Shown here piece by piece: positions 8,671 through 16,980 of a DNA stretch of 21,467 nt (position 1 is the first letter of the stretch; every line of letters begins with the position of its first letter). The position numbers and the translations under genes were made by a program. The stretch is taken from NCBI GenBank assembly GCA_026770595.1, contig MU633850.1:1-21467 (forward strand). Direction: 5' to 3'. The notes under the pieces were generated by a model. The model was not told the DNA's origin and did no database searches. It worked only from the letters and a program-made list of their open reading frames with translations. The stretch is from Ochromonadaceae sp. CCMP2298. Lineage: Eukaryota > Sar > Synurophyceae > Ochromonadales > Ochromonadaceae.

Positions 8671-9010
8671 CGTCCCCCCTATCCTCGCCCCGTCCAAGGA
8701 GAGAAAGAGAGGCTGGTGGAATGCGCCAATGGTGGGGGAGAGCACGTCCAGTGTCCGCGAGAAAGCGCAAGGGGGAGTGAGCAAGTCCACCAAAACAGAT
8801 CTCCTGAGGAAGGGGGAACTTCCCAGGTTCCTGGGAATAGACCAGCGTGGTAACTTATTTTGCGGTATATTACCATGCTGCTAGCTGCTTTCATGCTCGC
8901 TTGCGGTGAAGGATGTGAGGGATGGCAGCAGAGGGTAGCTGGCACCCTCTCCCATTCTCTCATGTTGTAACGATGCGAGTGCGCTTGCCTCCTCCCTCTA
9001 CGACACAGAG
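8671..9010. promoter_or_regulatory. Divergent promoter region, MnmA (-) and aminotransferase-like (+)
   Basis: 340 bp between start codons. It contains the perfect palindrome at 8820-8837 and an AT-rich stretch at about 8850-8880 (TAACTTATTTTGCGGTATATT) that may hold core-promoter sequence. Confidence 0.5.
8820..8837. repeat. Perfect 18-nt palindrome in a divergent promoter
   Basis: TTCCCAGG-TT-CCTGGGAA has 8-bp arms and a 2-nt centre. It lies about 150 bp from the MnmA ATG and 173 bp from the aminotransferase ATG. It looks like a binding site for a dimeric factor. Confidence 0.55.
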
Positions 9011-9964
9011 ATGCTGCCTCGAGATTTCGTGGCGCTCCAGAGCGCTTCCTATGTCAACCGGGGAGTTTATACCGTAGTCCCCATCCTCGGCAAAGGAATC
9101 TTGGACCTGCCCTTCCACATCCAGAGACTGCATCACTCTTTTCAGCGATCGAACCCGGAGCTGGGCGAACTACTACACTTGGACGATGTCGACTCAATGG
9201 TGCGGCGGTCGCTGCATTCCACACTGGGTGGTCGTGCTGTAAGCTCCGGTATTATCAGTATTTGCATGGGCGTGAAGGACTCTGCCCCTGATGTAGACTC
9301 GTCCCTGTACATCAAGAGCCCTGCAGCTACCGATGAGGCCACCAGATTTATTGGGATGGAGCCCAGTGAATACCTCGTAGACTTTGCACCCTTGGAAAGG
9401 AGCCCGGTGGATTCCAAATACACGCAGTGGCTGGAGGAGAGAAAGTCGATTGAGCGGCTTCGACCTGCTTCTGCCAATGAAACGATCCTCTATCGCAAGA
9501 AATCTGGGCGCACCCTTTTGACTGAAGGTCTTGTGTCCAATCTCTTTGTAGACGATGGAGACGGAGGCTTGCTCACTGCTCCGGACACTATGGCTCTCCC
9601 TGGCAGCATGTCCAGGTTGGTTAAGATCCTTTGCAATCATGCCAACGTTCCTATAACAGAGGTTGCCCCTGATTTGGCAGAGCATCGGCGGTGGCGAGGC
9701 GCCTTCGTTACTAATGCGGGCAGAGCTGTGCAGAGAGTTGACGGTATGTTCTTACCCTCAGACTTTGAGGATGCTGGAAGCGACGGCAGCTCTCGTCGTG
9801 GCGACTCAGGCATTCATCGCTTTCCTTCTTCGCAGGAGACTTTGAGCGATCTGCTCAGCGGGCTGGTGCGCCAGTTCTTCTCCGAGACCTCTGCGTTGGA
9901 CTCCAGCGTGGAGGCGATAGCAGGCTACAGTCTGTGGCTTCCGCCCGACCAACTTGCTCCGTGA
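9011..9964 (+). CDS. Class IV PLP-dependent aminotransferase-like protein
   Basis: 317 aa, intronless. The N-terminal motif GVYTVVPILGKGILDLPFHIQRL matches the start of fold-type IV PLP enzymes (branched-chain and D-amino acid aminotransferases, aminodeoxychorismate lyase). SKYTQWLEERKSIERL supplies the likely Schiff-base Lys (about 136), and LLTEGLVSNLFV gives the conserved cofactor-binding Glu (about 172). LLTAPDTMALPGSMSRLV matches the following phosphate-binding region. The K-Y-x-x-W-x-x-x-R pattern resembles plant class IV aminotransferase-like proteins rather than BCAT. The substrate cannot be assigned. A Ser/Gly-rich insert is at about 255-275. No targeting leader is evident. Confidence 0.82.
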   Translation: MLPRDFVALQSASYVNRGVYTVVPILGKGILDLPFHIQRLHHSFQRSNPELGELLHLDDVDSMVRRSLHSTLGGRAVSSGIISICMGVKDSAPDVDSSLYIKSPAATDEATRFIGMEPSEYLVDFAPLERSPVDSKYTQWLEERKSIERLRPASANETILYRKKSGRTLLTEGLVSNLFVDDGDGGLLTAPDTMALPGSMSRLVKILCNHANVPITEVAPDLAEHRRWRGAFVTNAGRAVQRVDGMFLPSDFEDAGSDGSSRRGDSGIHRFPSSQETLSDLLSGLVRQFFSETSALDSSVEAIAGYSLWLPPDQLAP

Positions 9965-10027
9965 TCGGTAGCGCAGCCAGTTTGTGAAGATGTTCAAGTC
10001 TAGTAAGCGCTACAAGATTTTATTGTT

Positions 10028-10049
10028 TACATAATGTGCACGTTATGTA
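10028..10049. terminator. Near-palindrome between two converging genes
   Basis: TACATAA and TTATGTA arms (7 bp) flank TGTGCACG, which itself contains GTGCAC. It lies midway in the 108-bp gap between two stop codons. It may mark the shared 3' processing zone; the role is inferred. Confidence 0.35.
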
Positions 10050-10072
10050 TTGTTCCACCCCTCCTAAGAAAC

Positions 10073-10840
10073 CTATCTTCGTCCCATCTTCTTCCCTTTT
10101 GCGGGCCGTCCCAGTGCCTTGACCAGTAACTTTGACGATTCGACTTTGGCTTTCAGAGTCTTGCTCCTCTCCTTGCCGTTGATCGAGTTATCTCTGTGCT
10201 TCTTCTTCTTGCCCATCTGCGACTTGGCGATTTTCAGCGCCTTCTCAAACCTTGTGAGCTCTCGAGGGCCCCCACCCAGGGAACGGCCGCTCATAGATCG
10301 TCCACCGCTGGTCGACGTACTTCGGATAGACCTATTATCATCGTCACTTGCGTTGCCGTCATCGCTTCCGTCCCCGTTATCCGCGTCGTCGTCGTCGTCA
10401 TCTTCGCCCAGCGAAGTATCCACAACAACGCTAACCGTCGACCCAAACATGGACACAGTAGATGTATCCCCGTAAACGCTTACTTCCTTCTGACTCTCTG
10501 CTGTTTTCCCTTTGCCTCTCTCGTCGTTGTCAGCTGCCTCCTGCATGGCACTGTCTTTATGGGTGTCTTTGAACGCATTCCTCTGCTCTTTGACCATTTC
10601 CTTGTGCGCCTTATTTTTTTTCAACACTTCCATTGCCAGCCCATATTTCCTTCGCTCTTGCTTGCGCTTTCCAAAGCCCGTAAGGTATTCTGTTCTCGAA
10701 TCCTCGTTAAACAACACTTCCTTCCTCTTTCCGCCCGTCATGGCCTTGTAAGCAATTGCTTTGACCCTCTTGGCGCGCTTCTCGCGCCGCTCCTTGCTTT
10801 TCACTCCATCCTTCCCACCAAGTCCGTGATCGACGCCCAT
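10073..10840 (-). CDS. NOL12: Nucleolar protein NOL12/Rrp17 (Nop25 family)
   Basis: 255 aa, intronless, strongly basic with an acidic middle. The Nop25 core is at about 40-95: KEVLFNEDSRTEYLTGFGKR, then KQERRKYGLAMEVLKKNKAH and KEMVKEQRNA, matching the family pattern FdeeaRkeYLtGFhKRK. In yeast and animals the family acts in 60S ribosomal RNA processing in the nucleolus (Rrp17 is a 5'-3' exonuclease). A poly-Asp stretch (DDDDDDADNGDGSDDG) and a Ser/Arg/Gly segment follow. The C-terminus is Lys/Arg-rich (KKKKHRD, KGKKMGRR) and suits nucleolar retention. Length is close to the human protein (about 213 aa) plus the acidic insert. Confidence 0.88.
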   Translation of the reverse strand: MGVDHGLGGKDGVKSKERREKRAKRVKAIAYKAMTGGKRKEVLFNEDSRTEYLTGFGKRKQERRKYGLAMEVLKKNKAHKEMVKEQRNAFKDTHKDSAMQEAADNDERGKGKTAESQKEVSVYGDTSTVSMFGSTVSVVVDTSLGEDDDDDDADNGDGSDDGNASDDDNRSIRSTSTSGGRSMSGRSLGGGPRELTRFEKALKIAKSQMGKKKKHRDNSINGKERSKTLKAKVESSKLLVKALGRPAKGKKMGRR

Positions 10841-11340
10841 TTCGACTCACTCGTTCGCGCAGACAATAGAGACGAGATACGAAACACCCAGGCCGAGGAG
10901 ACAGATTTTGTGTGTGGGGGCAGGGAGTTGAATGACGCTCTTGGGAGGAAGAGGAATGCCGCTGGCGCTGGTCGCGTCTTCTCGCCCGCCGAGCAAAACC
11001 ACTGGCGAGGAGGCGAAAGCGGTTACGCTAATTCGAAACGAACTTTACCAGCGAATATGTAAATACTCTCGAACATATTTCTGTGGCGCCCGAATTTGGC
11101 AATCGAGCCGTTGTGATTTTTTGGGCGGGTTCAAAAAGCTTGCCCACCAAGGCCTTGCGCCCGCTCGCCCTTTTTGATGAGCCCACATCACGCAAGCTGC
11201 AACACAAGAGAACCTGCGCAGTAATTTGCTGGCGATCAAATCGACGGAGCATCAAAAAGGGCTTACTGAATCGCCCTTGACCATCGCGGAAAGAGCTCTA
11301 TCACCCAGGCTTCACTCGTGCGCCAGAACGATCTTGAACC
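10841..11340. promoter_or_regulatory. Divergent promoter region, NOL12 (-) and NDC80 (+)
   Basis: 500 bp between start codons, no supported gene. It holds a perfect 13-bp inverted repeat (11167-11179 and 11250-11262), within 80-175 bp of the NDC80 ATG. Short open frames here show no domain. Confidence 0.5.
11167..11262. repeat. 13-bp perfect inverted repeat upstream of NDC80
   Basis: GCCCTTTTTGATG (11167-11179) and its exact reverse complement CATCAAAAAGGGC (11250-11262), with a 70-bp spacer. Arm length and exactness make chance less likely in 500 bp. It could be a pair of sites for one factor read on opposite strands. Confidence 0.5.
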
Positions 11341-14115
11341 ATGGCGACGACCATGAACACGCGGAGGACGACGCTGGGTCCCTTGACAATGAACACGGTG
11401 AACAGTCGCGCCTCGCTCGGCCCTGCTCGGCAGATTAATGAGGGAAAGTCGTCGCGCATGTCGATGGGGGGTGCTACCGGTCGACCTTCGCTGCACGGAA
11501 ATTCTCGCAAGTCCATTCAGCCGCGTATGAGCAGCGTCTCTACCGCATCTAGACTGCCCGACCCGAGGAATATCGGCGAGAAGCAGTTCATGAACAACAG
11601 TATCAGACAGCTGATCGACTACTTGACGAGGCACGGATTCGATGGCGCGGTGTCTCCCAAGATTCTTAGCAAACCGACCAACAAGGACTTCACGCAGATC
11701 ATCCTGTTCCTCTTCCGCCAGTTCGACCCGAACTATAAGTTCACGGGGAAGTTCGAGGACGAGATGATCACGATGTTCAAGTACCTTGGCTATCCTTTCA
11801 CAATCGCTAAGTCCAATATCAGTGCAGTGGGGTCCCCTCACGCGTGGCCCACGCTGCTGGGCTGCATCATGTGGCTCATCGACCTGCTGCACTACAGCGA
11901 GGCCAGCAACGGCGCCCTGCAGGAGAGCGAGGTGGATGCCGACAGCGACCCCAGCGCTTCTGAGAAGGGCTTCTACCGCTACCTCAGCAAGGCCTACGAG
12001 ATGTTTCTGTCGGGCAAGGACGAGCAGTACGCGCACCTGGAGGAGCAGTTCATCTCCTCGTTCGACAACAAAAACGTGCTCATCAAGGACCAGATAGAGG
12101 CGCTGGAGAAGCGCAACCAGGCCCTGGCCGCGGAGATCGAGCAGATTAAGAACAGGAGTGCGTACATGCCGGAGCTGGTGAACAAGAAGCGCGAGTTCCA
12201 GCAGAACTATGCGCAGTTCTCCTCGCTGATGGACGAGCTCAAGAGGCACCGAGACCAGCTGAAGGAGAAGAATGAGCAGCGCGCGGCCGAGATAGGGTTC
12301 CTAAGCAGCTCCATCTCCGCACTGCACGAGGAGATCGGCAGCCTGCACCAGCGCATCCAGACGCAGGACCTGTCCCCCGAGGACGTGAAGAACATGGTCA
12401 CGGAGAGGCAGCGCCTGGAGGAGGCATACCAGCAGGCGTCCGAGAACCGCCACGCGTTGCAGAGGAGCATCAAGGACCTCGAGACCTCCCTGCGCGCCAA
12501 GGTGCAGGCGCTGGAGGAGTCGGCGCGCGTCTACCATGGCTACGCAGAGGGGCTGAAGCTGGTGCCCGCCACTGCACGCAACGCACGCGGGCAGGAGCTG
12601 GGCATCGAGATCGACACCCGCGCGAAGAAGAGGGAGGGGCTGCTGAAGACAGACATCCGCAACGACGTCCTGCCCGTGCTGCAGCAGATGAAGTCGGAGT
12701 TGTACGAGACCACGCTCTCCATTCGCGCCGAGATGATGCAGGAGCAGGAGGCTGCGGAGGAGATCCAGGGGCAGATGGTGGAGCTGCAGGAGAGCACGGC
12801 GGACCTCGATGCCAAGCTGCGTCGGGCGGAGGTGACGTACAGGCGAGAGAAGGAGATGCTGGACCAGAGCGCATCGCTGCACAGCAAGGAGATGGATGCC
12901 ATGGAATCGCGCTTGGTGCAGCTGCGCGACACAGCGGCTGACGAGGCAAAGATAACTGCTGCCAGGAGACGCCTCGCTGAGAACAGCTCGATGCGGTCTG
13001 CGCGGAAGACGGAGCACGAGCGCAAGAAGACCGCCATGGTGGATTCCGTGATGGAGGCGGTGTCGCAGTGCGCCATGCACCGCGAGCACGTGCAGGCGGA
13101 GATGGAGGCGCTGAAGGAGGCCTACTCGGACCGCCTGCAGATGTTCCTCAGCAGCGCGCCCTGCGAGAGCGACCACTACGCCGACCTGAGCAGGGACGTG
13201 CTGAACGGCTCTGTCGCTGGGGAGGAGAAGCTCTTCCTCTCTCAGTACATGCCGCAGAGCGCTCGGCAGGCTGACAGCAGCGCCATGTCAGCAGGGGCTT
13301 CTTTCTCGCACGTGACAAGGCGTCGCACTTCAGCACGCGCAGAGGAGGAGGTCGCTGGTCTAGACAGCAGCGCTCTCTCGGGAGCGGACGATGTGGATCT
13401 TTCGGCGGAGCAGATGGACCAGACCGGCAAGACTCCGGAGCAAAGCATGGGCAGTCTGCAGTTCATGGACATATACCCGCACGACTCTGCATTCAAGAAC
13501 CAGGTAAGTTCACGTGCTCTCACGCTGTTGTTGTTTACCGCATCCACAGTTCTTACGATCTTTCCTCTCTCCGTTTTAAATCAGGTGTACGACGAGGAGG
13601 AGGAGGAGGAGGAGGAGGGCGAAGAGGCAGAAGAAGAGGAGATGGGGGATGAAGCTGACGACGCTGAGGAAGCAGAGGATGTGGACGACGCAGACGATGT
13701 TGACGACTCGGGCGCCGCAGACGAGATGCAGGACGCTGACATGTCGCAGGTCGACGCCAGTTGCGATGGTGCGGTTGAAGAGGAGGAGCCGGTACTGGAC
13801 GGCGAGCCCGCCGAGGAGGAGGGCGAGTTCGATGAGGAGGAGGGCGAGGAGGGCGACTTCTACGACGAGGAGGGGGTGCCTGGCGAGGAGCTGCCTGCAG
13901 GAGAGGCAGAGGAGTACGATGACTATGGGGCAGAGGGATACGACACGGTCAACTTCGGGCAGACGGCGGACTTCTCAGCGGCCGTAGACGTGACCAGGCA
14001 AAGCATGCCGGAGGTGAACCCGCGCCGCGCGCTGTACGACAACTTCGACGACGTGGCTGCGCGCGACCGCCGTCTGCGCTCAGAGAACAAGAAATATCGC
14101 AAGTCCATGGCGTGA
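11341..14115 (+). CDS. NDC80: Kinetochore protein NDC80/HEC1 with long acidic C-terminal extension
   Basis: Two exons, 11341-13503 and 13585-14115, give 897 aa. The basic N-tail (about 1-70) has several Aurora-type sites (RRTT, SRMS, GRPS, SRKS), as expected for microtubule-attachment control. The calponin-homology domain is at about 84-186 (NSIRQLIDYLTRHGF, ILFLFRQFDPNYKFTGKFED, GSPHAWPTLLGCIMWLIDLL). Long heptad-rich coiled coil covers about 200-620 (for example ALEKRNQALAAEIEQIKN). The product binds microtubules and, through its coiled coil, NUF2 and SPC24/25. After the intron (residue 722 on) comes a tail of about 175 aa, extremely rich in Glu/Asp and ending in a basic RRLRSENKKYRKSMA. 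Human NDC80 is 642 aa and has no such tail. Confidence 0.95.
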   Translation: MATTMNTRRTTLGPLTMNTVNSRASLGPARQINEGKSSRMSMGGATGRPSLHGNSRKSIQPRMSSVSTASRLPDPRNIGEKQFMNNSIRQLIDYLTRHGFDGAVSPKILSKPTNKDFTQIILFLFRQFDPNYKFTGKFEDEMITMFKYLGYPFTIAKSNISAVGSPHAWPTLLGCIMWLIDLLHYSEASNGALQESEVDADSDPSASEKGFYRYLSKAYEMFLSGKDEQYAHLEEQFISSFDNKNVLIKDQIEALEKRNQALAAEIEQIKNRSAYMPELVNKKREFQQNYAQFSSLMDELKRHRDQLKEKNEQRAAEIGFLSSSISALHEEIGSLHQRIQTQDLSPEDVKNMVTERQRLEEAYQQASENRHALQRSIKDLETSLRAKVQALEESARVYHGYAEGLKLVPATARNARGQELGIEIDTRAKKREGLLKTDIRNDVLPVLQQMKSELYETTLSIRAEMMQEQEAAEEIQGQMVELQESTADLDAKLRRAEVTYRREKEMLDQSASLHSKEMDAMESRLVQLRDTAADEAKITAARRRLAENSSMRSARKTEHERKKTAMVDSVMEAVSQCAMHREHVQAEMEALKEAYSDRLQMFLSSAPCESDHYADLSRDVLNGSVAGEEKLFLSQYMPQSARQADSSAMSAGASFSHVTRRRTSARAEEEVAGLDSSALSGADDVDLSAEQMDQTGKTPEQSMGSLQFMDIYPHDSAFKNQVSSRALTLLLFTASTVLTIFPLSVLNQVYDEEEEEEEEGEEAEEEEMGDEADDAEEAEDVDDADDVDDSGAADEMQDADMSQVDASCDGAVEEEEPVLDGEPAEEEGEFDEEEGEEGDFYDEEGVPGEELPAGEAEEYDDYGAEGYDTVNFGQTADFSAAVDVTRQSMPEVNPRRALYDNFDDVAARDRRLRSENKKYRKSMA
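13504..13584 (+). other. NDC80 intron, 81 bp, 3n and stop-free
   Basis: CCAG|GTAAGT and AAATCAG|GTGT, phase 0. Retention would add 27 mostly hydrophobic residues without a stop. The AT-rich, pyrimidine-containing interior and consensus donor argue it is spliced. CAGGT is repeated at both boundaries. Confidence 0.75.
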
Positions 14116-14276
14116 AGCCCTAGACGAATACCTTTGTGGAAGCACCTTATCCCTCTCAGAGCTATGAGCTATGTATTTAAGAGTGGGGAATATTCCCCTC
14201 GCGGGACTGCCGTAGTACTGTAGAATCTTTCTTTTATAGGTCAGAAAAAATCTCGTAATATATAAAACGATCGTCA

Positions 14277-14282
14277 AATAAA
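14277..14282 (+). promoter_or_regulatory. Possible poly(A) signal of NDC80
   Basis: AATAAA lies 162 bp after the NDC80 stop codon in AT-rich DNA, before the converging methyltransferase gene. Confidence 0.35.
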
Positions 14283-14347
14283 ACATAACCTACAATGTGC
14301 ACAGTTTTATGAATGTATAGTACCCTGCATACTAGCCTATACGCCAG

Positions 14348-15199
14348 CTAAACCTCCTTGCGCCTCGAGTTTAGCCAGAGGTAGTACCCCGGCTGGCTAT
14401 CGGTGCCTGCGTGATTCTGGAACTGCATGTCTGCAAAGTCTGCGCCAAGGGGCTCCAGCAGACGCCGCAGCTCGCACAGCAGCGTGGCGGCCGTGTTCCT
14501 GCCCGGGTCCGTAATGAGCACCTGCGCGTCAAAGCGAGTGATGGCCTCGTGCGCTCTCTGCGCGACTGCGACTGCGAGCTGTTCGTAATAGGACACGTCT
14601 GAGATTACCAGCAGGGAGCAGCGGGGCAGCGGCTGCTCGGGCGCCTCCATGTCGAACTGCACGAAGCGGATGCCCGACCCAGCCACTGCCCCTCGCGGGG
14701 GATCCATGGCCGCCCAGTCCTCGCTTAGCTTGGCGTAGGAGCGCGCCCCAAGCTGCAGTGAGATGTCGCTGAAGTCCAGGGCAGTGACGTTGGCGCCATG
14801 CGAGAAGCACACCAGGCTGGCCAGCGCTGTTCCTGATCCGAGATCGCACACCTCCTTTCCGTGCAGAGCGTCGCTCTGAGAGAATCTCTGGTCGATTTGG
14901 TCCGCAGCGGTGAAGGAGCTATTCCAGGTGACGATCCCAAACGGCTCTGGTAGGTTGTTCTCCAGCGTGTAATCGATAATGGGGTCGATGTCGATCGCCT
15001 CAACTACGGCTATGTTCGTGTAAGAATAAGGCGCTTTGTAGAGGGACCATTTCAAGTTATTAGTCAGATAGGCCTCGTCGTTACTACTGCTTCGCAAAGA
15101 GCTGCGGCTAAACCATCGGGCCCGCAGCGCAGAGCTGCTGTGGCGTACAAAGCCTGGCTGGTGCAGCACGAACGACAGCACAGGGAGTACTACCTTCAT
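14348..15199 (-). CDS. Class I SAM-dependent methyltransferase, ETFBKMT/METTL20-like
   Basis: 283 aa from the ATG at 15199; an upstream in-frame ATG at 15304 would add 35 aa of unlikely sequence. Residues 1-40 (MKVVLPVLSFVLHQPGFVRH, then Ser/Arg-rich) look like an organelle leader. The methyltransferase core has PFGIVTWNSSFTAADQI, motif I VCDLGSGTALASLVCFSHGA (about 117-136), post-I ALDFSD, and DVSYYE (about 201-206), the D-x-x-Y type motif of family-16 protein lysine methyltransferases. VLITDPGRNTAATL resembles the DPGR segment of the mitochondrial ETF-beta lysine methyltransferase. Family membership is firm; the ETF-beta substrate is inferred. It shares a 274-bp divergent promoter with the LRR gene. 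Confidence 0.82.
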   Translation of the reverse strand: MKVVLPVLSFVLHQPGFVRHSSSALRARWFSRSSLRSSSNDEAYLTNNLKWSLYKAPYSYTNIAVVEAIDIDPIIDYTLENNLPEPFGIVTWNSSFTAADQIDQRFSQSDALHGKEVCDLGSGTALASLVCFSHGANVTALDFSDISLQLGARSYAKLSEDWAAMDPPRGAVAGSGIRFVQFDMEAPEQPLPRCSLLVISDVSYYEQLAVAVAQRAHEAITRFDAQVLITDPGRNTAATLLCELRRLLEPLGADFADMQFQNHAGTDSQPGYYLWLNSRRKEV

Positions 15200-15473
15200 G
15201 GCCCTCCTCTCTCTGTGCGACTGAATGAGATTTGGGCGGCTTGTGCAACACATCCATGAGCATGCGATGCGCAATGGGAGGAGTTGATGAATGTGTGGGT
15301 GCATGGTTTTGCCGGAACCTGGGAATGGGGAGGGGAACTGGCGGTTACAACGACCGTTTCAGCGGGGAGATTGTTGATGTCATTGTGACCAGATTCCAAT
15401 CTTGTCGCTGTTCGTGTCCACAACTGCGTGCCTCGCCCGAACGATTCACTCGCGTTGGAACTCATCGGTCAGC
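15200..15473. promoter_or_regulatory. Divergent promoter region, methyltransferase (-) and LRR protein (+)
   Basis: 274 bp between the chosen start codons and the shortest divergent gap in the window. Both frames are open into it (to 15304 on the minus strand, to 15402 on the plus), so the true starts could narrow it further. Confidence 0.45.
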
Positions 15474-16577
15474 ATGTGGAGCTACGAAGCCAACGCCGAC
15501 ACCTGCGTGGCAGATTTCGCAGGGGCTGTGGAGGCGGATGTGCCCTCGAAGGGCTCTTGGCAGCAGGACTACGCAGACTACTGCGCAAAGTTCAGTATAA
15601 TCCCATGTCCTAATATCAAAATGGCCTCCGTTATGGTCGATTTCGAAGGCTGCCGCGTACTGAACGCGGTTGTGGATTTGTCTAGCTGGCGAGCGATGCT
15701 GCTGGCCTGCTGTTGCAAAGACTCAAAAGTGATAGAGATATCGGTGCACGGATGCCACCTTCGAGCCCAGCACATTGAGGACCTAGCAACAGCTTTGCGA
15801 AGGATGGGCTCTTGTCAGGCGCTGAAGCTGCAGTACCTGGACTTGCGCCTGACGGAGGAGACCACTGCCCCAATGCAGAAGGCGCTGTCGGAGCTCCTGG
15901 GAGACAGCAGCAGCGGCCTGCAGTACGCCTCGCTCAGGGGCAACGCCTTCTCAGATTCCTTCATGGCCGCCATCATACCAGCGCTGGGACCGAACGTGAA
16001 GCTGACGACGCTCAACCTGGCGGAGAACGCGCTCACGGACGAGAGCGGCGCTCTTCTGGTGGCTGCGCTGCGTCTGAACAGCAGTCTGCGGTGGGTGTCT
16101 CTGGCCAGCAACCGCATGACGGGCGGCTTCTTGGCCAGCATGACGAGCTTCCTCATCGGCGCCGAGCTGCTCCCGGAGGACGACGCTGCGCTGAAGGCGA
16201 ACGCGAAGGTTTTGGACGCCAAGAACAAGGCGCTCAAGGACGTCAACAAGAAGAGGAAGAAGGCAGGCGCTGCGGAGCTGAAGGACCTCGCTGCGGGCCC
16301 CGACTGCACCATTAAGAGGGAGAAGACCCTCTTCCTGGTGAACCGCTCTCTCGCATGTCTGGACCTGTCCAAGAACACAGGCCTCAGCGCCCAGCTGGTG
16401 GCTGCATTCGCGCAGGCCATCGCAGCGGCCCCCGCAGACCTGGCCCTGTCTCCCGCCGCCTCCCGCGCAGAGGATGCGCCGCCGATGCTGCTGCAACTGA
16501 GCGGCAGTGGATTTGCGGAAGCATCTGCCAAGGAGATAAACCGGACCCCGGTGCCCTGGCTGGAGCTAGCCCTGTAG
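15474..16577 (+). CDS. Leucine-rich-repeat protein (ribonuclease-inhibitor type)
   Basis: 367 aa from the first ATG (15474), intronless. Repeats of the RI type run from about residue 70 to 225: LSSWRAMLLACC, LKLQYLDLRLT, LQYASLRGNAFSDSFMAAII, LTTLNLAENALTDESGALLV and LRWVSLASNRMTGGFLASM. A charged, Lys-rich helix follows (about 245-270, KVLDAKNKALKDVNKKRKK). A last repeat-like strand comes after it (LACLDLSKNTGLSAQLVAAF). The Lys-rich insertion between LRR blocks is distinctive. No signal peptide, membrane span, kinase or nucleotide-binding domain is seen, so it is probably an intracellular scaffold. I cannot assign a specific orthologue. Confidence 0.8.
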   Translation: MWSYEANADTCVADFAGAVEADVPSKGSWQQDYADYCAKFSIIPCPNIKMASVMVDFEGCRVLNAVVDLSSWRAMLLACCCKDSKVIEISVHGCHLRAQHIEDLATALRRMGSCQALKLQYLDLRLTEETTAPMQKALSELLGDSSSGLQYASLRGNAFSDSFMAAIIPALGPNVKLTTLNLAENALTDESGALLVAALRLNSSLRWVSLASNRMTGGFLASMTSFLIGAELLPEDDAALKANAKVLDAKNKALKDVNKKRKKAGAAELKDLAAGPDCTIKREKTLFLVNRSLACLDLSKNTGLSAQLVAAFAQAIAAAPADLALSPAASRAEDAPPMLLQLSGSGFAEASAKEINRTPVPWLELAL

Positions 16578-16980
16578 ACGGGTACCATTTGTAAATTATC
16601 AGCCTACGGTACCGCTGATTGTAAATATTTCAAATATGATTTCCTGCGTATCATCTTTGTTGAGCCCTGCTGTCGACGGAACCGCCGCTGTCGCGTCCTT
16701 CCCCACGCTGAGTGGTGCACCAGGGTAGGTAGCGCCCGCTTGAATGGAACAAGTTGAAAGGGCAGCCGCGCTCAGCGATTTCCCGTCCAGCTCTCGTCTC
16801 TTAATTCAAAGTGGTGCTTGCTTATCTTTATACATATCGTTGTGCTACAGTAGGGTCCAAAGCATGCAGCACATTGAACATGAAGTGATGCAAGTTGGTT
16901 GAATAAAGCTAGTTGTCTGCGTAAGCGCGCGCCTGTACCCAACGGTGCGGGGAGAGGGCGCAGCAGCCGCGGCGTCGGCC
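16578..16980. other. Convergent gap between LRR and UBA3 genes
   Basis: 403 bp, no supported gene. Just after the LRR stop are two GGTACC sites (16581-16586 and 16609-16614), each followed by TTGTAAAT (16589-16596 and 16619-16626). This is a short duplicated block that may include 3'-end signals. An AATAAA on the + strand (16902-16907) lies far from the LRR stop. Confidence 0.45.

Noticed and set aside
10196-11062. 288-codon open frame antisense to NOL12
   Set aside because: It mirrors a Lys/Arg/Asp-rich gene, and the NOL12 frame has a clear family match.
11263-12249. Long minus-strand frame opposite NDC80
   Set aside because: Leu/Val/Arg/His-rich composition typical of an antisense shadow; NDC80 is certain on the plus strand.
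12470-13176. Minus-strand frames opposite the NDC80 coiled coil
   Set aside because: Low-complexity shadows without domains.
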